Assembly (NCBI RefSeq): GCF_949769285.1
Contig: NZ_OX458331.1
Coordinates: 1 to 64,000, forward strand
Reading direction: 5' to 3'
Source: Anaerococcus sp. Marseille-Q7828
Lineage (GTDB): Bacteria; Bacillota; Clostridia; Tissierellales; Peptoniphilaceae
DNA length: 64,000 nucleotides
Shown piece by piece: positions 48,890 to 56,826 of the stretch (position 1 is its first letter; each line of letters opens with the position of its first letter). A program made the position numbers and the translations under genes. The notes beneath the pieces were generated by a model. It ran no database searches. It was not told the origin of the DNA and was given only the letters and a program-made list of their open reading frames with translations.

Positions 48890-50131
48890 TTACATATTAT
48901 AATGCCTACTTGGTAGGGTTACTATTTCTGTCATATCACTTGGAAGCCCTATATCTTTCTTGAGGGCTGCAAAGGTTATGGAGTTTTTGCCGTATTTTTT
49001 TCTAATCTTATACAAGCAAGTGTCAACATCTTCACTTTTTTGAAACTTCTCATGGTTTAAAAAAACATCCATTTGGCTGCCTCCCCCTTGGCCTCTAAGG
49101 TTGATGGCACGAATACCCACTGCCCTGACCGGAAAGGCCCAACGGTATTTTTCTTTGAAAATTTCCATGGCTTCTCTTACTAAAATTATTGACGATTGGC
49201 TTGCCATATTTATTTTTTTTGAAAAATTGAAACTTTGAAGCTCGCTGTTTCTTACAAATACTTCCACTCCCATGGCCTCAAGCTCTGCCTCTCTAAGCCT
49301 TCTTGATACAGAAAAGGAAAGTTCTTGGAGGACGTTGAAAACTTCCTCATCACTATTTAAATCTCTCCTTGTTGTAGAACTATTGCCTATGGATTTGATG
49401 GCTTCTTTGTGGTCACGGTCTACAACTGGCCTTATGTCCATACCATTGCAATACTGCCAGAGATAAACACCATTTACACCAAGCAAATTTTTCATAAGTT
49501 TAATCGGCGTCTGGCTAATATCACCCAGAGTAAAGATGCCAATCTTATTTAATTTTCTCTCTGTGGCAGGACCTATACCTACCAAGTCACGAACAGGAAG
49601 TGGCCATACTTTTTCTTTGAAATTTTCCTCGCTTATTACAGTAGTGGCGTCAGGCTTTTTCATATCACTTCCTAGCTTTGCAAAAATTTTACAAAAACTT
49701 ACCCCAACACTTACACTTATGCCTATTTCTTCTTTCATTCTCTTTCTAATCTCTTCTGCTATCTCTTCTCCAGATCCAAATAGGTGGACAGATCCTGTCA
49801 CATCCAAATAGCACTCATCAAGGCCAAAGGGCTCTACCTGGTTGGTGTACTCGTAGTAAAGGGCTCTAGCCATCTTTGAGTGTCTCAAGTACTCTTCATA
49901 ATGGGGTGGAACTATGGTAAGATCTGGACACTTGCTCATAGCCTGCCAAATAGGCTCTCCTGTCTTTACTCCCATCTTTTTTGCCTTCTCGCTTTTGGCA
50001 AGTATTATCCCATGGCGATTTGCTGGATTTCCTGCTACAGCCATTGGAATTCCCTTAAGTTCTGGATTTAACTTTGCTTCTATGGATGCATAGCAAGCGT
50101 TCATATCTGAATGTAAAATTACTCTATTCAT
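48890..50131 (-). CDS. dinB: DNA polymerase IV (Y family)
   Basis: Error-prone translesion polymerase. The 413-residue protein has the catalytic elements HSDMNACYASIEA (metal-binding Asp, residues 7-19), PFGLDECYLDVTGS (catalytic Asp-Glu near 103) and SVGVSFCKIFAKLGSDMKKP (near 137), followed by thumb and little-finger domains. The C-terminal beta-clamp motif is not obvious. AGGAG precedes ATG. It is transcribed from a strong promoter that overlaps an operator-like dyad, facing an XRE/ImmA-like gene pair, and is followed by YdaT-like, ATP-cone and rlmH genes. Confidence 0.95.
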   Translation of the reverse strand: MNRVILHSDMNACYASIEAKLNPELKGIPMAVAGNPANRHGIILAKSEKAKKMGVKTGEPIWQAMSKCPDLTIVPPHYEEYLRHSKMARALYYEYTNQVEPFGLDECYLDVTGSVHLFGSGEEIAEEIRKRMKEEIGISVSVGVSFCKIFAKLGSDMKKPDATTVISEENFKEKVWPLPVRDLVGIGPATERKLNKIGIFTLGDISQTPIKLMKNLLGVNGVYLWQYCNGMDIRPVVDRDHKEAIKSIGNSSTTRRDLNSDEEVFNVLQELSFSVSRRLREAELEAMGVEVFVRNSELQSFNFSKKINMASQSSIILVREAMEIFKEKYRWAFPVRAVGIRAINLRGQGGGSQMDVFLNHEKFQKSEDVDTCLYKIRKKYGKNSITFAALKKDIGLPSDMTEIVTLPSRHYNM

Positions 50132-50198
50132 TAAAAACTCCTATTGATATTCTTAGACTTTGAATGTATAATATAGACAACAAACGACTTTTGAGACT

Positions 50199-50227
50199 AT
50201 TGTAAGACATTTAGAGTCTTATGTCAA
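50199..50227 (-). promoter_or_regulatory. dinB promoter
   Basis: Minus-strand TTGACA (50222-50227) and TACAAT (50199-50204) are exactly 17 bases apart, about 70 bases upstream of the dinB start. The spacer is occupied by the dyad at 50203-50221. Confidence 0.82.
50203..50221. promoter_or_regulatory. Operator-like dyad in the dinB promoter
   Basis: TAAGAC-ATTTAGA-GTCTTA is a perfect six-base inverted repeat with a seven-base centre, filling the -35/-10 spacer of the dinB promoter. It is in the divergent region shared with the XRE gene, so that regulator is the natural candidate binder. No LexA-type (CGAAC-N4-GTTCG) site was seen nearby. Confidence 0.65.
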
Positions 50228-50267
50228 CAGGAAATTTTTAGTCATTAAACGACCATAAGGAGAAACA

Positions 50268-50669
50268 ATGCCATTTGCAAAAAAATTAAAAGAATTAAGA
50301 GAAAGCAAAAATATGACCCAGGAAGAATTGGCGAATTATTGCCAGGTCTCCCTCAAAACTATATCAAGATACGAATCTGGCCAAAGCAAGCCAAGATATA
50401 GGAAGACTTACGATGCCCTAGCAGAAGCCTTGGATACTACCCACGATTATTTGGTGACAGATGAGGAAGACTTCATCCTATCAGCCAGAGAACGCTATGG
50501 CAGTGTTGGAGCAAAAGATGCTGAGGAAATGGTAAGGGGAGTAATAGGTCTTATGGCAGGTGGCGAAGTCCCGGAAAAGGACAAAAAGGCAATACTAGAT
50601 GCCATAAGCGAAGCCTACTATATAGCCAAGACAGAAAACAAAAAATATTCACCAAACAAGGGAAAATAA
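50268..50669 (+). CDS. XRE-family HTH regulator
   Basis: A 133-residue repressor-type protein: Cro/C1 helix-turn-helix in residues 5-62 (KLKELRESKNMTQEELANYC, SLKTISRYESGQSKP) followed by an approximately 70-residue helical C-terminal region. AAGGAG precedes ATG. The ImmA-like metallopeptidase gene begins at the very next base after its stop, the arrangement of repressor/anti-repressor pairs such as ImmR/ImmA and DdrO/IrrE, in which the protease cleaves the repressor after DNA damage. Confidence 0.92.
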   Translation: MPFAKKLKELRESKNMTQEELANYCQVSLKTISRYESGQSKPRYRKTYDALAEALDTTHDYLVTDEEDFILSARERYGSVGAKDAEEMVRGVIGLMAGGEVPEKDKKAILDAISEAYYIAKTENKKYSPNKGK

Positions 50670-51215
50670 ATGCCTGTATCATATGATAAAATTTATTTGG
50701 ATACAAAAAACTTAATAAAAAAACACAAAAGTCGAGATCCCAAAGAAATCCTAGAAGATCGCGGAGTATTTCTCTTGCCTTTTTCTACCAGGACAAAGCT
50801 TTTGGGTATGTATAAGATCATCAAAAGAAACCGCTTTGTTTTCTACAATCCCTATGTAGGAGATCCAATCATAAATATGGTTTTGGCCCACGAGCTAGGC
50901 CACGACTTCTACCACAGGGATGAAGTCAAAGATGGCCTTGCAGAATATCAACTTTTTGATATAAAGACTGATATGGAGATAGAAGCAAATATCTTTGCAG
51001 CACATCTCTTGATAAATGAAGATTCCCTCATAGATGATATAAAACAAGGCTACACCTACAATGAATTGGCAAGTCTTTACGATGTAAACGTAAATCTCAT
51101 GATTTTTAAGCTCAATGAAATGCATAGGATGGGTATGCCTATAGTTAAAAATGAAGCAGACTCAAAGTTTTTTACTCAAATTGATGGCAACAATGAAAAT
51201 TTTGGTAATTACTAA
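50670..51215 (+). CDS. ImmA/IrrE-family metallopeptidase
   Basis: A 181-residue zinc peptidase with the gluzincin motif HELGHDFYHRD (residues about 75-85) and a downstream EIEANIFAAHLL (near 108) that supplies the third ligand, the defining pair for ImmA/IrrE (DUF955). It abuts the XRE gene at its start and overlaps the next gene by one base. The predicted job is cleavage of the neighbouring repressor, which would induce genes controlled by the operator in front of dinB; this is inference. Confidence 0.92.
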   Translation: MPVSYDKIYLDTKNLIKKHKSRDPKEILEDRGVFLLPFSTRTKLLGMYKIIKRNRFVFYNPYVGDPIINMVLAHELGHDFYHRDEVKDGLAEYQLFDIKTDMEIEANIFAAHLLINEDSLIDDIKQGYTYNELASLYDVNVNLMIFKLNEMHRMGMPIVKNEADSKFFTQIDGNNENFGNY

Positions 51216-51757
51216 TGATTGAAAAAACCACAGAACTTGTAAAAGAAATTATAAAAAGAGAAAAAAATATCAATATTGCTGTAGATATGACAGCTGGCAA
51301 TGGTTACGATAGTAAGTTTATTTTGGAAAATCTTAATCCAAAAACCCTCTATGCCTTTGATATCCAAAAAGAAGCCAAGGAAAATACAGAATATCTCATA
51401 GGAAATAGAGATGATTTTAAATTTATCCTAGATAGCCATGCAAATATTGATAAATACATAAGAGAAGAGATTGATTTGGCTGTCTATAACCTAGGTTACC
51501 TGCCAAGAGGAGATAAAAATATCACCACAAAAGAAGATTCTACCCTAGAGAGCTTAGAAAAGGTACTAAATTTACTGGCCAAAAATGGCAAGGTCCTCAT
51601 TACGGTATACCCAGGACATGAGGAGGGTTTCTTGGAAAGTCAAAGCCTAGAAAAATATTTAGGAAATTTAGATCAAAAAGATTTTGTAGTCCTTGAATTC
51701 TCCTACAAAAACCAAAAAAATATGCCCCCATATGTATACATGGTAGGCAAAAAATAA
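51215..51757 (+). CDS. mnmM: tRNA-modifying class I SAM methyltransferase, MnmM-like
   Basis: A 180-residue Rossmann methyltransferase with motif I VDMTAGNGYDSKFIL (near residue 24) and the hallmark NLGYLPRGDK near residue 92, which identifies the YtqB/MnmM group that methylates the wobble uridine in certain tRNAs (5-aminomethyl-2-thiouridine). The C-terminal PPYVYMVGKK is typical. The start codon overlaps the stop of the ImmA-like gene by one base, so it is the third gene of that operon; a link with DNA damage is not obvious. Confidence 0.88.
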   Translation: MIEKTTELVKEIIKREKNINIAVDMTAGNGYDSKFILENLNPKTLYAFDIQKEAKENTEYLIGNRDDFKFILDSHANIDKYIREEIDLAVYNLGYLPRGDKNITTKEDSTLESLEKVLNLLAKNGKVLITVYPGHEEGFLESQSLEKYLGNLDQKDFVVLEFSYKNQKNMPPYVYMVGKK

Positions 51758-51766
51758 GCATAGAAA

Positions 51767-51805
51767 AAGGTTAGCTACATATTTTGTAGACTAACCTTAT
51801 TTTTT
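51767..51805 (+). terminator. Terminator after mnmM
   Basis: AAGGTTAG pairs with CTAACCTT and an inner CTACA/TGTAG extends the stem; six T follow. The stem is also usable for the convergent gene ending at 51804. Confidence 0.88.
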
Positions 51806-52919
51806 AGTCATTTACAACCCTATACTTACCGTCAATCTCTCTAATAACAGATTTCTTAAGTCCAGTATTTATAGTCGAATTTCCCTTTGGTCTATTGATA
51901 TCTTCGTCTATACTTCTTGAAGCTTCCATTTCTCTATCGCTTTTTAGGAAGTAATCATATATTACAAAATCTTCTATATTTTCAACATAGCCATCAGAGA
52001 ATGTTATGGTTGGATCATCCCATGTTGTATCTATGTTAAACCAATATCCATCAATCTTGACCATATTCCAAATATGAGCTTCTCCAGTTTTCTTAGAAAA
52101 ACCAGTCGCATAGCGGACGTCAAGTCCTGCCTTGGTTCCTAGTTTGTCAAATAAAGTCGCATAGGCATTGCAAACGCCACCATTGCCAAATAAGATACTT
52201 GATGGATGGTGGATGGAATATCCTCCGCTCATATCATTACTATCTCCCCTATTGTAAAAGTTCCTTTTTACAATAAAATCGTGGATTTTGAGAGCTTTTT
52301 GATAGTCGCTGTCACTTGAGCTGATATTTTCGCTGACCCATTGGTTGGCAAAATCTTCGACCATTTTCTCTGATTCATTGCCTTCCCTGTAGATTACAGA
52401 ATATGTTGCTGAGTCTACATAAACCTTGCCAGCCTTGGACTTGTTTGGATTGTACTTGGTGGACACATTTGCCTTGTCATACATACTATAGTAAAAATAC
52501 CGGTCTTCTTTGGCAGTTTCCAAGAACCAGTCTGTTAATTGTTTATTATTTGAGTAAGAGTTGACATTTACGACAAATTTTTCATTTCTCTTGTCAAGAT
52601 TTGCCTTGATTTGATTCTTTACCCTTATATTTGTATTGTCCTTTGGTCCGTACTTGCTCTTAAATTCGTATACTTCTTTTAAGATTTCTTCGGATTCGGC
52701 TAGTAGTCTTTGTATCTTGACCCTTGTTTGTCCAGAAACAGTACGCGGGAAATTTTTGAGCAGATATTTCGCTGCCGCAACTTGATATTCTAATGGTGAA
52801 GGATCTAGATTTTCTGCTAGTTCTTCATTTGATATAGCATAGGCATGATTTATATTCATTGAACACCAGCCAAAAGTCATGGCCAGGGATAGGGATAAAG
52901 TTAAAAGCTTTCTTTTCAT
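51804..52919 (-). CDS. Secreted transglutaminase-like protein with N-terminal YPKT-type motif
   Basis: ATG 52919 is chosen, below GAGGAAG; a GTG at 52931 overlaps that site. The 371-residue protein has a signal peptide (residues 1-28, cleavage near NHAYA). Residues about 40-90 carry the motif shared with the next four genes (YQVAAAKYLLKNFPRT...RLLAESEEILKE). Residues about 195-300 are a transglutaminase/protease-like core with the triad Cys in NGGVCNAYATLF, His in EAHIWNMV, and Asp in FNIDTTWDDP. It may cut or crosslink surface proteins, possibly its neighbours; that is inference. It has its own transcript, ending convergently with mnmM. Confidence 0.85.
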   Translation of the reverse strand: MKRKLLTLSLSLAMTFGWCSMNINHAYAISNEELAENLDPSPLEYQVAAAKYLLKNFPRTVSGQTRVKIQRLLAESEEILKEVYEFKSKYGPKDNTNIRVKNQIKANLDKRNEKFVVNVNSYSNNKQLTDWFLETAKEDRYFYYSMYDKANVSTKYNPNKSKAGKVYVDSATYSVIYREGNESEKMVEDFANQWVSENISSSDSDYQKALKIHDFIVKRNFYNRGDSNDMSGGYSIHHPSSILFGNGGVCNAYATLFDKLGTKAGLDVRYATGFSKKTGEAHIWNMVKIDGYWFNIDTTWDDPTITFSDGYVENIEDFVIYDYFLKSDREMEASRSIDEDINRPKGNSTINTGLKKSVIREIDGKYRVVND

Positions 52920-53000
52920 ATACTTCCTCACTAAATTGTTAATTTTACATCATTATATTAAGTATACAATTTTTGTAAGATTTATAAAGGCTTATAAATA

Positions 53001-53022
53001 AAAAATCCCCTTAAAAGGGGAC
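53001..53022 (-). terminator. Terminator of the secreted-protein operon
   Basis: TCCCCTT and AAGGGGA pair on the minus strand and are followed by six T. It lies about 18 bases after the last gene of the four-gene cluster and separates it from the transglutaminase-like gene. Confidence 0.85.
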
Positions 53023-53039
53023 TTTTCACGCTAAATTAA

Positions 53040-53801
53040 TTATTTTTTAAGCTCGCTTAGAACAATTTCAGATTCTTTGATAAGTTCTTTAGATTCTTTA
53101 ATCATTGTTTTTAATTTTTCAGCTACATTTTTCACTGTTTTAGGATAATTTTTTAGTAAGTTTTCTGCAACTTGGATTTGCATTTTATTTTTTTCAATTG
53201 AGTTTTCTAGGTCAATGATACGAGCTTTTCTGTTGCTTTCTTTTACAAAAGTATCAGCTGCATTTTTAAGATTTACGCTAGCTTCCTTTATCTCAGCATC
53301 TGTTGCGTCATCATTATTATAAACATTTAATGCCTTTGCATAAGCCTTACTTAGATTATCATATTCTTTTTGGTTGTATTCGCCTACATCAGACTTATAA
53401 ATAAGGTCTTTAGCTGGGTACATTTGAAGTTTTAGGCTAACTCTTAGTTTTCCTGTTTCTTCTAGTGGATTTGTGGTGTCTTCTATTTGATTTCTAGCTT
53501 CAAATACTTCTTGAGCTGCTGCCTTAAATTGTTCTTCTGTTGTAGACTCATTTTCTAATAATTCTTTTGCATAACCAATGCTTACTCTGTATACGGTTTT
53601 TTCACCATCATTAGCATTTTTGTAGGCATCACTTTCTCTGAAAGTACTATCTTCTCTTACAAATCTGCTTAATGTGTTTTTATAAGTAAGTTCTCCCTGT
53701 GATGCATAGCTTACATTGTCTAAAGAATTGCTAGTAATAGGTCCTAGAAAAGAAAATGATACAGCTAATGCTATAGGCAACACTTTTTTAATATTTTTCA
53801 T
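53040..53801 (-). CDS. Secreted FIVAR-like protein with C-terminal YPKT motif
   Basis: A 253-residue exported protein (signal peptide about 1-33). Two helical modules of FIVAR type follow: about 42-108 (SDAYKNANDGEKTVYRVSIG) and 118-188 (EYDNLSKAYAKALNVYNNDD). Residues 197-250 form the family motif: IQVAENLLKNYPKTVKNVAE with KL-x4-KES after it. No LPXTG or membrane anchor, so the motif may itself bind the cell surface. Last gene of the operon; AAAGGAG at its start. No name known to me. Confidence 0.82.
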   Translation of the reverse strand: MKNIKKVLPIALAVSFSFLGPITSNSLDNVSYASQGELTYKNTLSRFVREDSTFRESDAYKNANDGEKTVYRVSIGYAKELLENESTTEEQFKAAAQEVFEARNQIEDTTNPLEETGKLRVSLKLQMYPAKDLIYKSDVGEYNQKEYDNLSKAYAKALNVYNNDDATDAEIKEASVNLKNAADTFVKESNRKARIIDLENSIEKNKMQIQVAENLLKNYPKTVKNVAEKLKTMIKESKELIKESEIVLSELKK

Positions 53802-53816
53802 TTTATTCTCCTTTTA

Positions 53817-54356
53817 TTATAAAGTTTTTAATAAGGCTTGTGCTTCTTTTACAATGGCATTTGATTCTTCGATCATCTTTAAAAGTTTTGGTCTAACTCT
53901 TTGTACTGTCTTTGGATAATTTTTTAGAAGTGAGTTTACTACTTGTACTTGTAATTGGTTATCACTTATTGCTTTTTCCAAATCTCTTTTTACTTTGATT
54001 TTTTGGGCTATACCTTCTGCTTCCTTGTAGATTGCATTTACTGCATCATTTATCCTCTTTGTCGCTAGCCTTAGATCCTCATATGTGGCATCTTGGCGTG
54101 ATAGTTGAAGTTCTCCATCAGAGATGGCAGCTTCGTATTCACTTTTTAGCCCTTGGCTGGCATAGGAAAAGTAAACTTCAGAATTTACAATCTTTACAGA
54201 AGCATCTACAGCTTTTTGTAGTTCTGCTCTTTGGTTTTCTATAGTATTTACATTTTCTTCAGCAGCATAGGATACGCTGCTTTCATTAAAGCTTGTGGCA
54301 GCTGGTACTAAGATAAGTGCCAAGGCCAAGCTTAGTATTTTGTTTTTTAATTTCAT
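53817..54356 (-). CDS. Small secreted protein with C-terminal YPKT motif
   Basis: A 179-residue exported protein (signal peptide about 1-31, SVSYAA). The middle (about 40-115) is one FIVAR-like three-helix module (AAISDGELQLSRQDATYEDL). Residues 125-178 are the family motif, VQVVNSLLKNYPKTVQRVRP followed by KLLKMIEESNAIVKEAQALL, right at the C-terminus. 15 bases upstream of the next gene of the cluster; ATAGGAG at its start. Confidence 0.82.
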   Translation of the reverse strand: MKLKNKILSLALALILVPAATSFNESSVSYAAEENVNTIENQRAELQKAVDASVKIVNSEVYFSYASQGLKSEYEAAISDGELQLSRQDATYEDLRLATKRINDAVNAIYKEAEGIAQKIKVKRDLEKAISDNQLQVQVVNSLLKNYPKTVQRVRPKLLKMIEESNAIVKEAQALLKTL

Positions 54357-54390
54357 ATTAAACTCCTATCTTAAGTATAGTCTTAGGATA

Positions 54391-55440
54391 TTAGCCTTGA
54401 ACATTTTCAACTTCATCAAGGAATTGTTGGGTTTCTTTTACCAAAGCATCAGATTCTTTTAGTAATTGTTCTAATTTAGGTTTTACACTTTGGATTGTCT
54501 TTGGTTTTGTTTCTAGTAGGTAGCGTAGAGCTTGTGCTTGAATCTTGTGTTCTACTAGAGAATTCCTAAGTTCAACTACTAAAGCCTTTAGCTCCTTATC
54601 TTTTTCGCTATCAACTTTAACTAGTGAATCCTTGGCAGCTTTTAGAGCGTCAAGACTTGTTTGATATTGTTCTTTTGTAGAATTTGTAGAATTTGCTGTA
54701 GTTTGAGCTGCAACTAAAGCTTTTTTAAATACTAGGTAAGATTTTTCAGTATATGAAGCCTTATCAACATTGCCAGCTTCTTTAATTTCTTCTTTGAGAG
54801 CTTCTTTTACTTTGCTAGTACTTTCTACTTCCTCTATAGAAGTACGAGCATCTTTTAATGATTTTAGTGCTTGCTCATATTCTGTTGTTGAAATATTTTC
54901 AAACATACTTAAAGCAGTTTTTGCCATTGAAATAGCTTTTTCATAAGCATTTTGTTGGCTTAAGCTAGCATTCTTGTAGGCATCACTTGCTTTGAAACTA
55001 GCATTTTCATAGAATAAATCTCTAAGTTCCTTAGTATTTACTTCTGTTCCGGTCAAATTATCATAATTATCTAAAACTTCTGACAATTTAGAATTAATTG
55101 TATTAGTTGCTGTATTAAATTCATTGTCAAAAACATAGGATTTAGTATTATCTGGGCTATATTTTTCTATAGTTTTTTCTAGATCGGCAAGACTTCCATC
55201 AAATATATATTTCTTATCCTTATCTGCTTCATTGATGTATTTAACTGATTTTTTTACTTCTTTTAGTTCAGCTAATCTTGCAAGAGCATCTTTATAAGTT
55301 TTCTCATATTTATCTTTGGCTGTCATTGCACTTGTTTGACTTGCATTTGTATCAGCCGCAAATGAAGTTTTTACACTTGGTGTGACTACTGACAATGCAA
55401 GTGCTAAAGCAAGTGCAGGTTTTAATAATTTATTTTTCAT
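54391..55440 (-). CDS. Secreted multi-FIVAR protein with C-terminal YPKT motif
   Basis: Start set at ATG 55440, below AAGGAGAAG, which places the signal peptide MKNKLLKPALALALALSV at the N-terminus; an upstream in-frame start at 55485 lacks a site. The 349-residue protein has an N-terminal helical region, then two FIVAR-like modules (about 145-210, SDAYKNASLSQQNAYEKAIS, and 215-280, SYTEKSYLVFKKALVAAQTT), then the motif (about 287-345, LRYLLETKPKTIQSVKPKLE). The longest member of the cluster. Confidence 0.84.
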   Translation of the reverse strand: MKNKLLKPALALALALSVVTPSVKTSFAADTNASQTSAMTAKDKYEKTYKDALARLAELKEVKKSVKYINEADKDKKYIFDGSLADLEKTIEKYSPDNTKSYVFDNEFNTATNTINSKLSEVLDNYDNLTGTEVNTKELRDLFYENASFKASDAYKNASLSQQNAYEKAISMAKTALSMFENISTTEYEQALKSLKDARTSIEEVESTSKVKEALKEEIKEAGNVDKASYTEKSYLVFKKALVAAQTTANSTNSTKEQYQTSLDALKAAKDSLVKVDSEKDKELKALVVELRNSLVEHKIQAQALRYLLETKPKTIQSVKPKLEQLLKESDALVKETQQFLDEVENVQG

Positions 55441-55516
55441 ATTCTTCTCCTTTTTAATTAAGAGCTTCTTATAATTTGCTAGCATTATACCTTTTGCTAG
55501 CCTAAATGAAAAGCTT

Positions 55517-56002
55517 TTAGTATCTTATCAAATGAGTATATGCTTGTGGTATACGTGGCGGATTTACTTGTAATTTCTCCCCAGTCAAGGAGTAAATCAA
55601 ATCAGCTGCTTGTAATTTTAGTTCGTGAGATTCTATCAAAAGATTGACCAATTTTTCTTCTTTGCCCTTGATAGTTTTTGGATATTTTTCTAGTATTTCT
55701 TCAATAGATTTTACACTTATGTCATTTCTATTAAAAGATTCTTTAAGTTCTGTTATATAGGCTGCTTCTTTTTGAGTTTCTTTTTTGTCTTTAGTTTTGT
55801 CTTCACTTGGCAAAACATCTTTTTCTTTGCTGTCAGATTTTTCAAGACCCGTAAGCTCACTAATTTGATCCATTTGCTCATGAAGTTGATTTAATAGCTT
55901 AAGAGCTTCTGTCTCTGAGGCAAAAGAAGTAGATGGGCTTAATATTGCTAGAGATATGGCACAAGTTCCTACTAGTTTTACTGTATTTTTAAAGTTTTTC
56001 AT
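55517..56002 (-). CDS. Small secreted protein with YPKT motif and C-terminal extension
   Basis: ATG 56002 is used, below AAGGAGCGG; a frame from 56053 is longer. The 161-residue protein has a signal peptide (about 1-28, cleavage at SFASE), a charged Lys/Asp/Glu-rich linker (about 55-80), and the motif at about 82-137 (IEEILEKYPKTIKGKEEKLV). Unlike the other members it has a 24-residue tail after the motif (PPRIPQAYTHLIRY). First gene of the operon, 76 bases upstream of the next. Confidence 0.8.
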   Translation of the reverse strand: MKNFKNTVKLVGTCAISLAILSPSTSFASETEALKLLNQLHEQMDQISELTGLEKSDSKEKDVLPSEDKTKDKKETQKEAAYITELKESFNRNDISVKSIEEILEKYPKTIKGKEEKLVNLLIESHELKLQAADLIYSLTGEKLQVNPPRIPQAYTHLIRY

Positions 56003-56080
56003 AAATTTCCCGCTCCTTAAAATTATATAGATTTCTATTAAAATATTACCCAATATAGTAGCTTTGAAACTTAGAAAGCA

Positions 56081-56106
56081 AAAAAGACCCCAACATTGGG
56101 GTCTTT
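56081..56106 (-). terminator. Terminator after the DUF1659/DUF2922 pair
   Basis: AAAGACCCCAA and TTGGGGTCTTT form an 11-base-pair stem with a two-base loop, followed by T on the minus strand. It separates the DUF pair from the secreted-protein operon. Confidence 0.88.
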
Positions 56107-56112
56107 ATATAT

Positions 56113-56334
56113 CTAGGCTATATCTATATCTTCTTTATTGACTGTTTCGATTTGCGCCTTAGTTTTTGCAGCAATTGGACCGTTTTTGGTCACTAGTACT
56201 TTTGAATTTACAATCTTATCCATGGCAGTTTTCACTTCTTCATTTGCGTATTCTTCCTTTGGATAATCTATTGTAAAAGATTTGGCATTTGCTAGGTCGT
56301 CTTTGAAATATAATTTTAATTTTCTACTTGTCAT
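56113..56334 (-). CDS. DUF2922 protein
   Basis: A 73-residue protein of the DUF2922 family (KLKLYFKDDLANAKSFTIDY, then the VNKEDIDIA end). DUF2922 is usually found next to DUF1659, as here, in Firmicutes. Function unknown; no signal peptide. Gap to the DUF1659 gene is 11 bases with a GAGG site. Confidence 0.85.
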   Translation of the reverse strand: MTSRKLKLYFKDDLANAKSFTIDYPKEEYANEEVKTAMDKIVNSKVLVTKNGPIAAKTKAQIETVNKEDIDIA

Positions 56335-56345
56335 CTATGTCCTCC

Positions 56346-56531
56346 TTATAGTCTTTCTTCCTTGATGAGATAAGCTTCATGTTCATTGCCGCCATTTAAA
56401 CTAGCAAAGGCTTGGGCAAAGACTCTTAGTTGTTCACTTGTGGCTTCTTTATTAATCTTTGAAAATGTCTTTGATACTTTTCTATCAGTATTATCAGCAT
56501 CTGTTACTTTAAATCTGATTTGTAATTTCAT
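56346..56531 (-). CDS. DUF1659 protein
   Basis: A 61-residue protein of the DUF1659 family: FKVTDADNTDRKVSKTFSKI and QLRVFAQAFASLNGG, the pattern seen in YvlD-adjacent and YlmC-type small proteins. Paired with DUF2922 downstream, probably one transcript. Function unknown. GGAGGAAG precedes ATG. Confidence 0.85.
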   Translation of the reverse strand: MKLQIRFKVTDADNTDRKVSKTFSKINKEATSEQLRVFAQAFASLNGGNEHEAYLIKEERL

Positions 56532-56826
56532 TTCTTCCTCCTAATTTTTTTTGTAAGTTGCCTTACACTTGTATATAGAATTTATAGGAGAAAATTCCCG
56601 ACTTATTTTAATTTTTGATAAAAAAATCTGACCCTAAAATATGCTCTTTGATTAAAGCATAAAATGGTCAGATTTTAATTATTCAAGTATAAGCAATCTT
56701 TATATTATTTTTCTTTAAGAAGCTACTTTAGCTACAGCCTTGCATCTACAATCACTTTTTGTGGGCCTATTGGTAAAAGAAAGAACTGTATAAGGCTTAA
56801 ATAGTTAATATTCTTTGCTATCATGC
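56532..56826. other. 295-base spacer
   Basis: Holds the terminator at 56621-56675 and the promoter region for the DUF1659/DUF2922 pair. The remaining 150 bases between that terminator and the end of the epimerase gene contain no open frame or recognisable motif. Confidence 0.5.
56621..56675 (-). terminator. Terminator of the epimerase/DJ-1 transcript
   Basis: AAATCTGACC pairs with GGTCAGATTT, with an inner TATGCT/AGCATA stem, followed by seven T on the minus strand. It lies 150 bases after the epimerase stop. Confidence 0.8.

Noticed and set aside
52919-52931. GTG start for the transglutaminase-like gene
   Set aside because: The GTG lies inside the ribosome-binding site of the ATG at 52919, which also gives a proper signal peptide.
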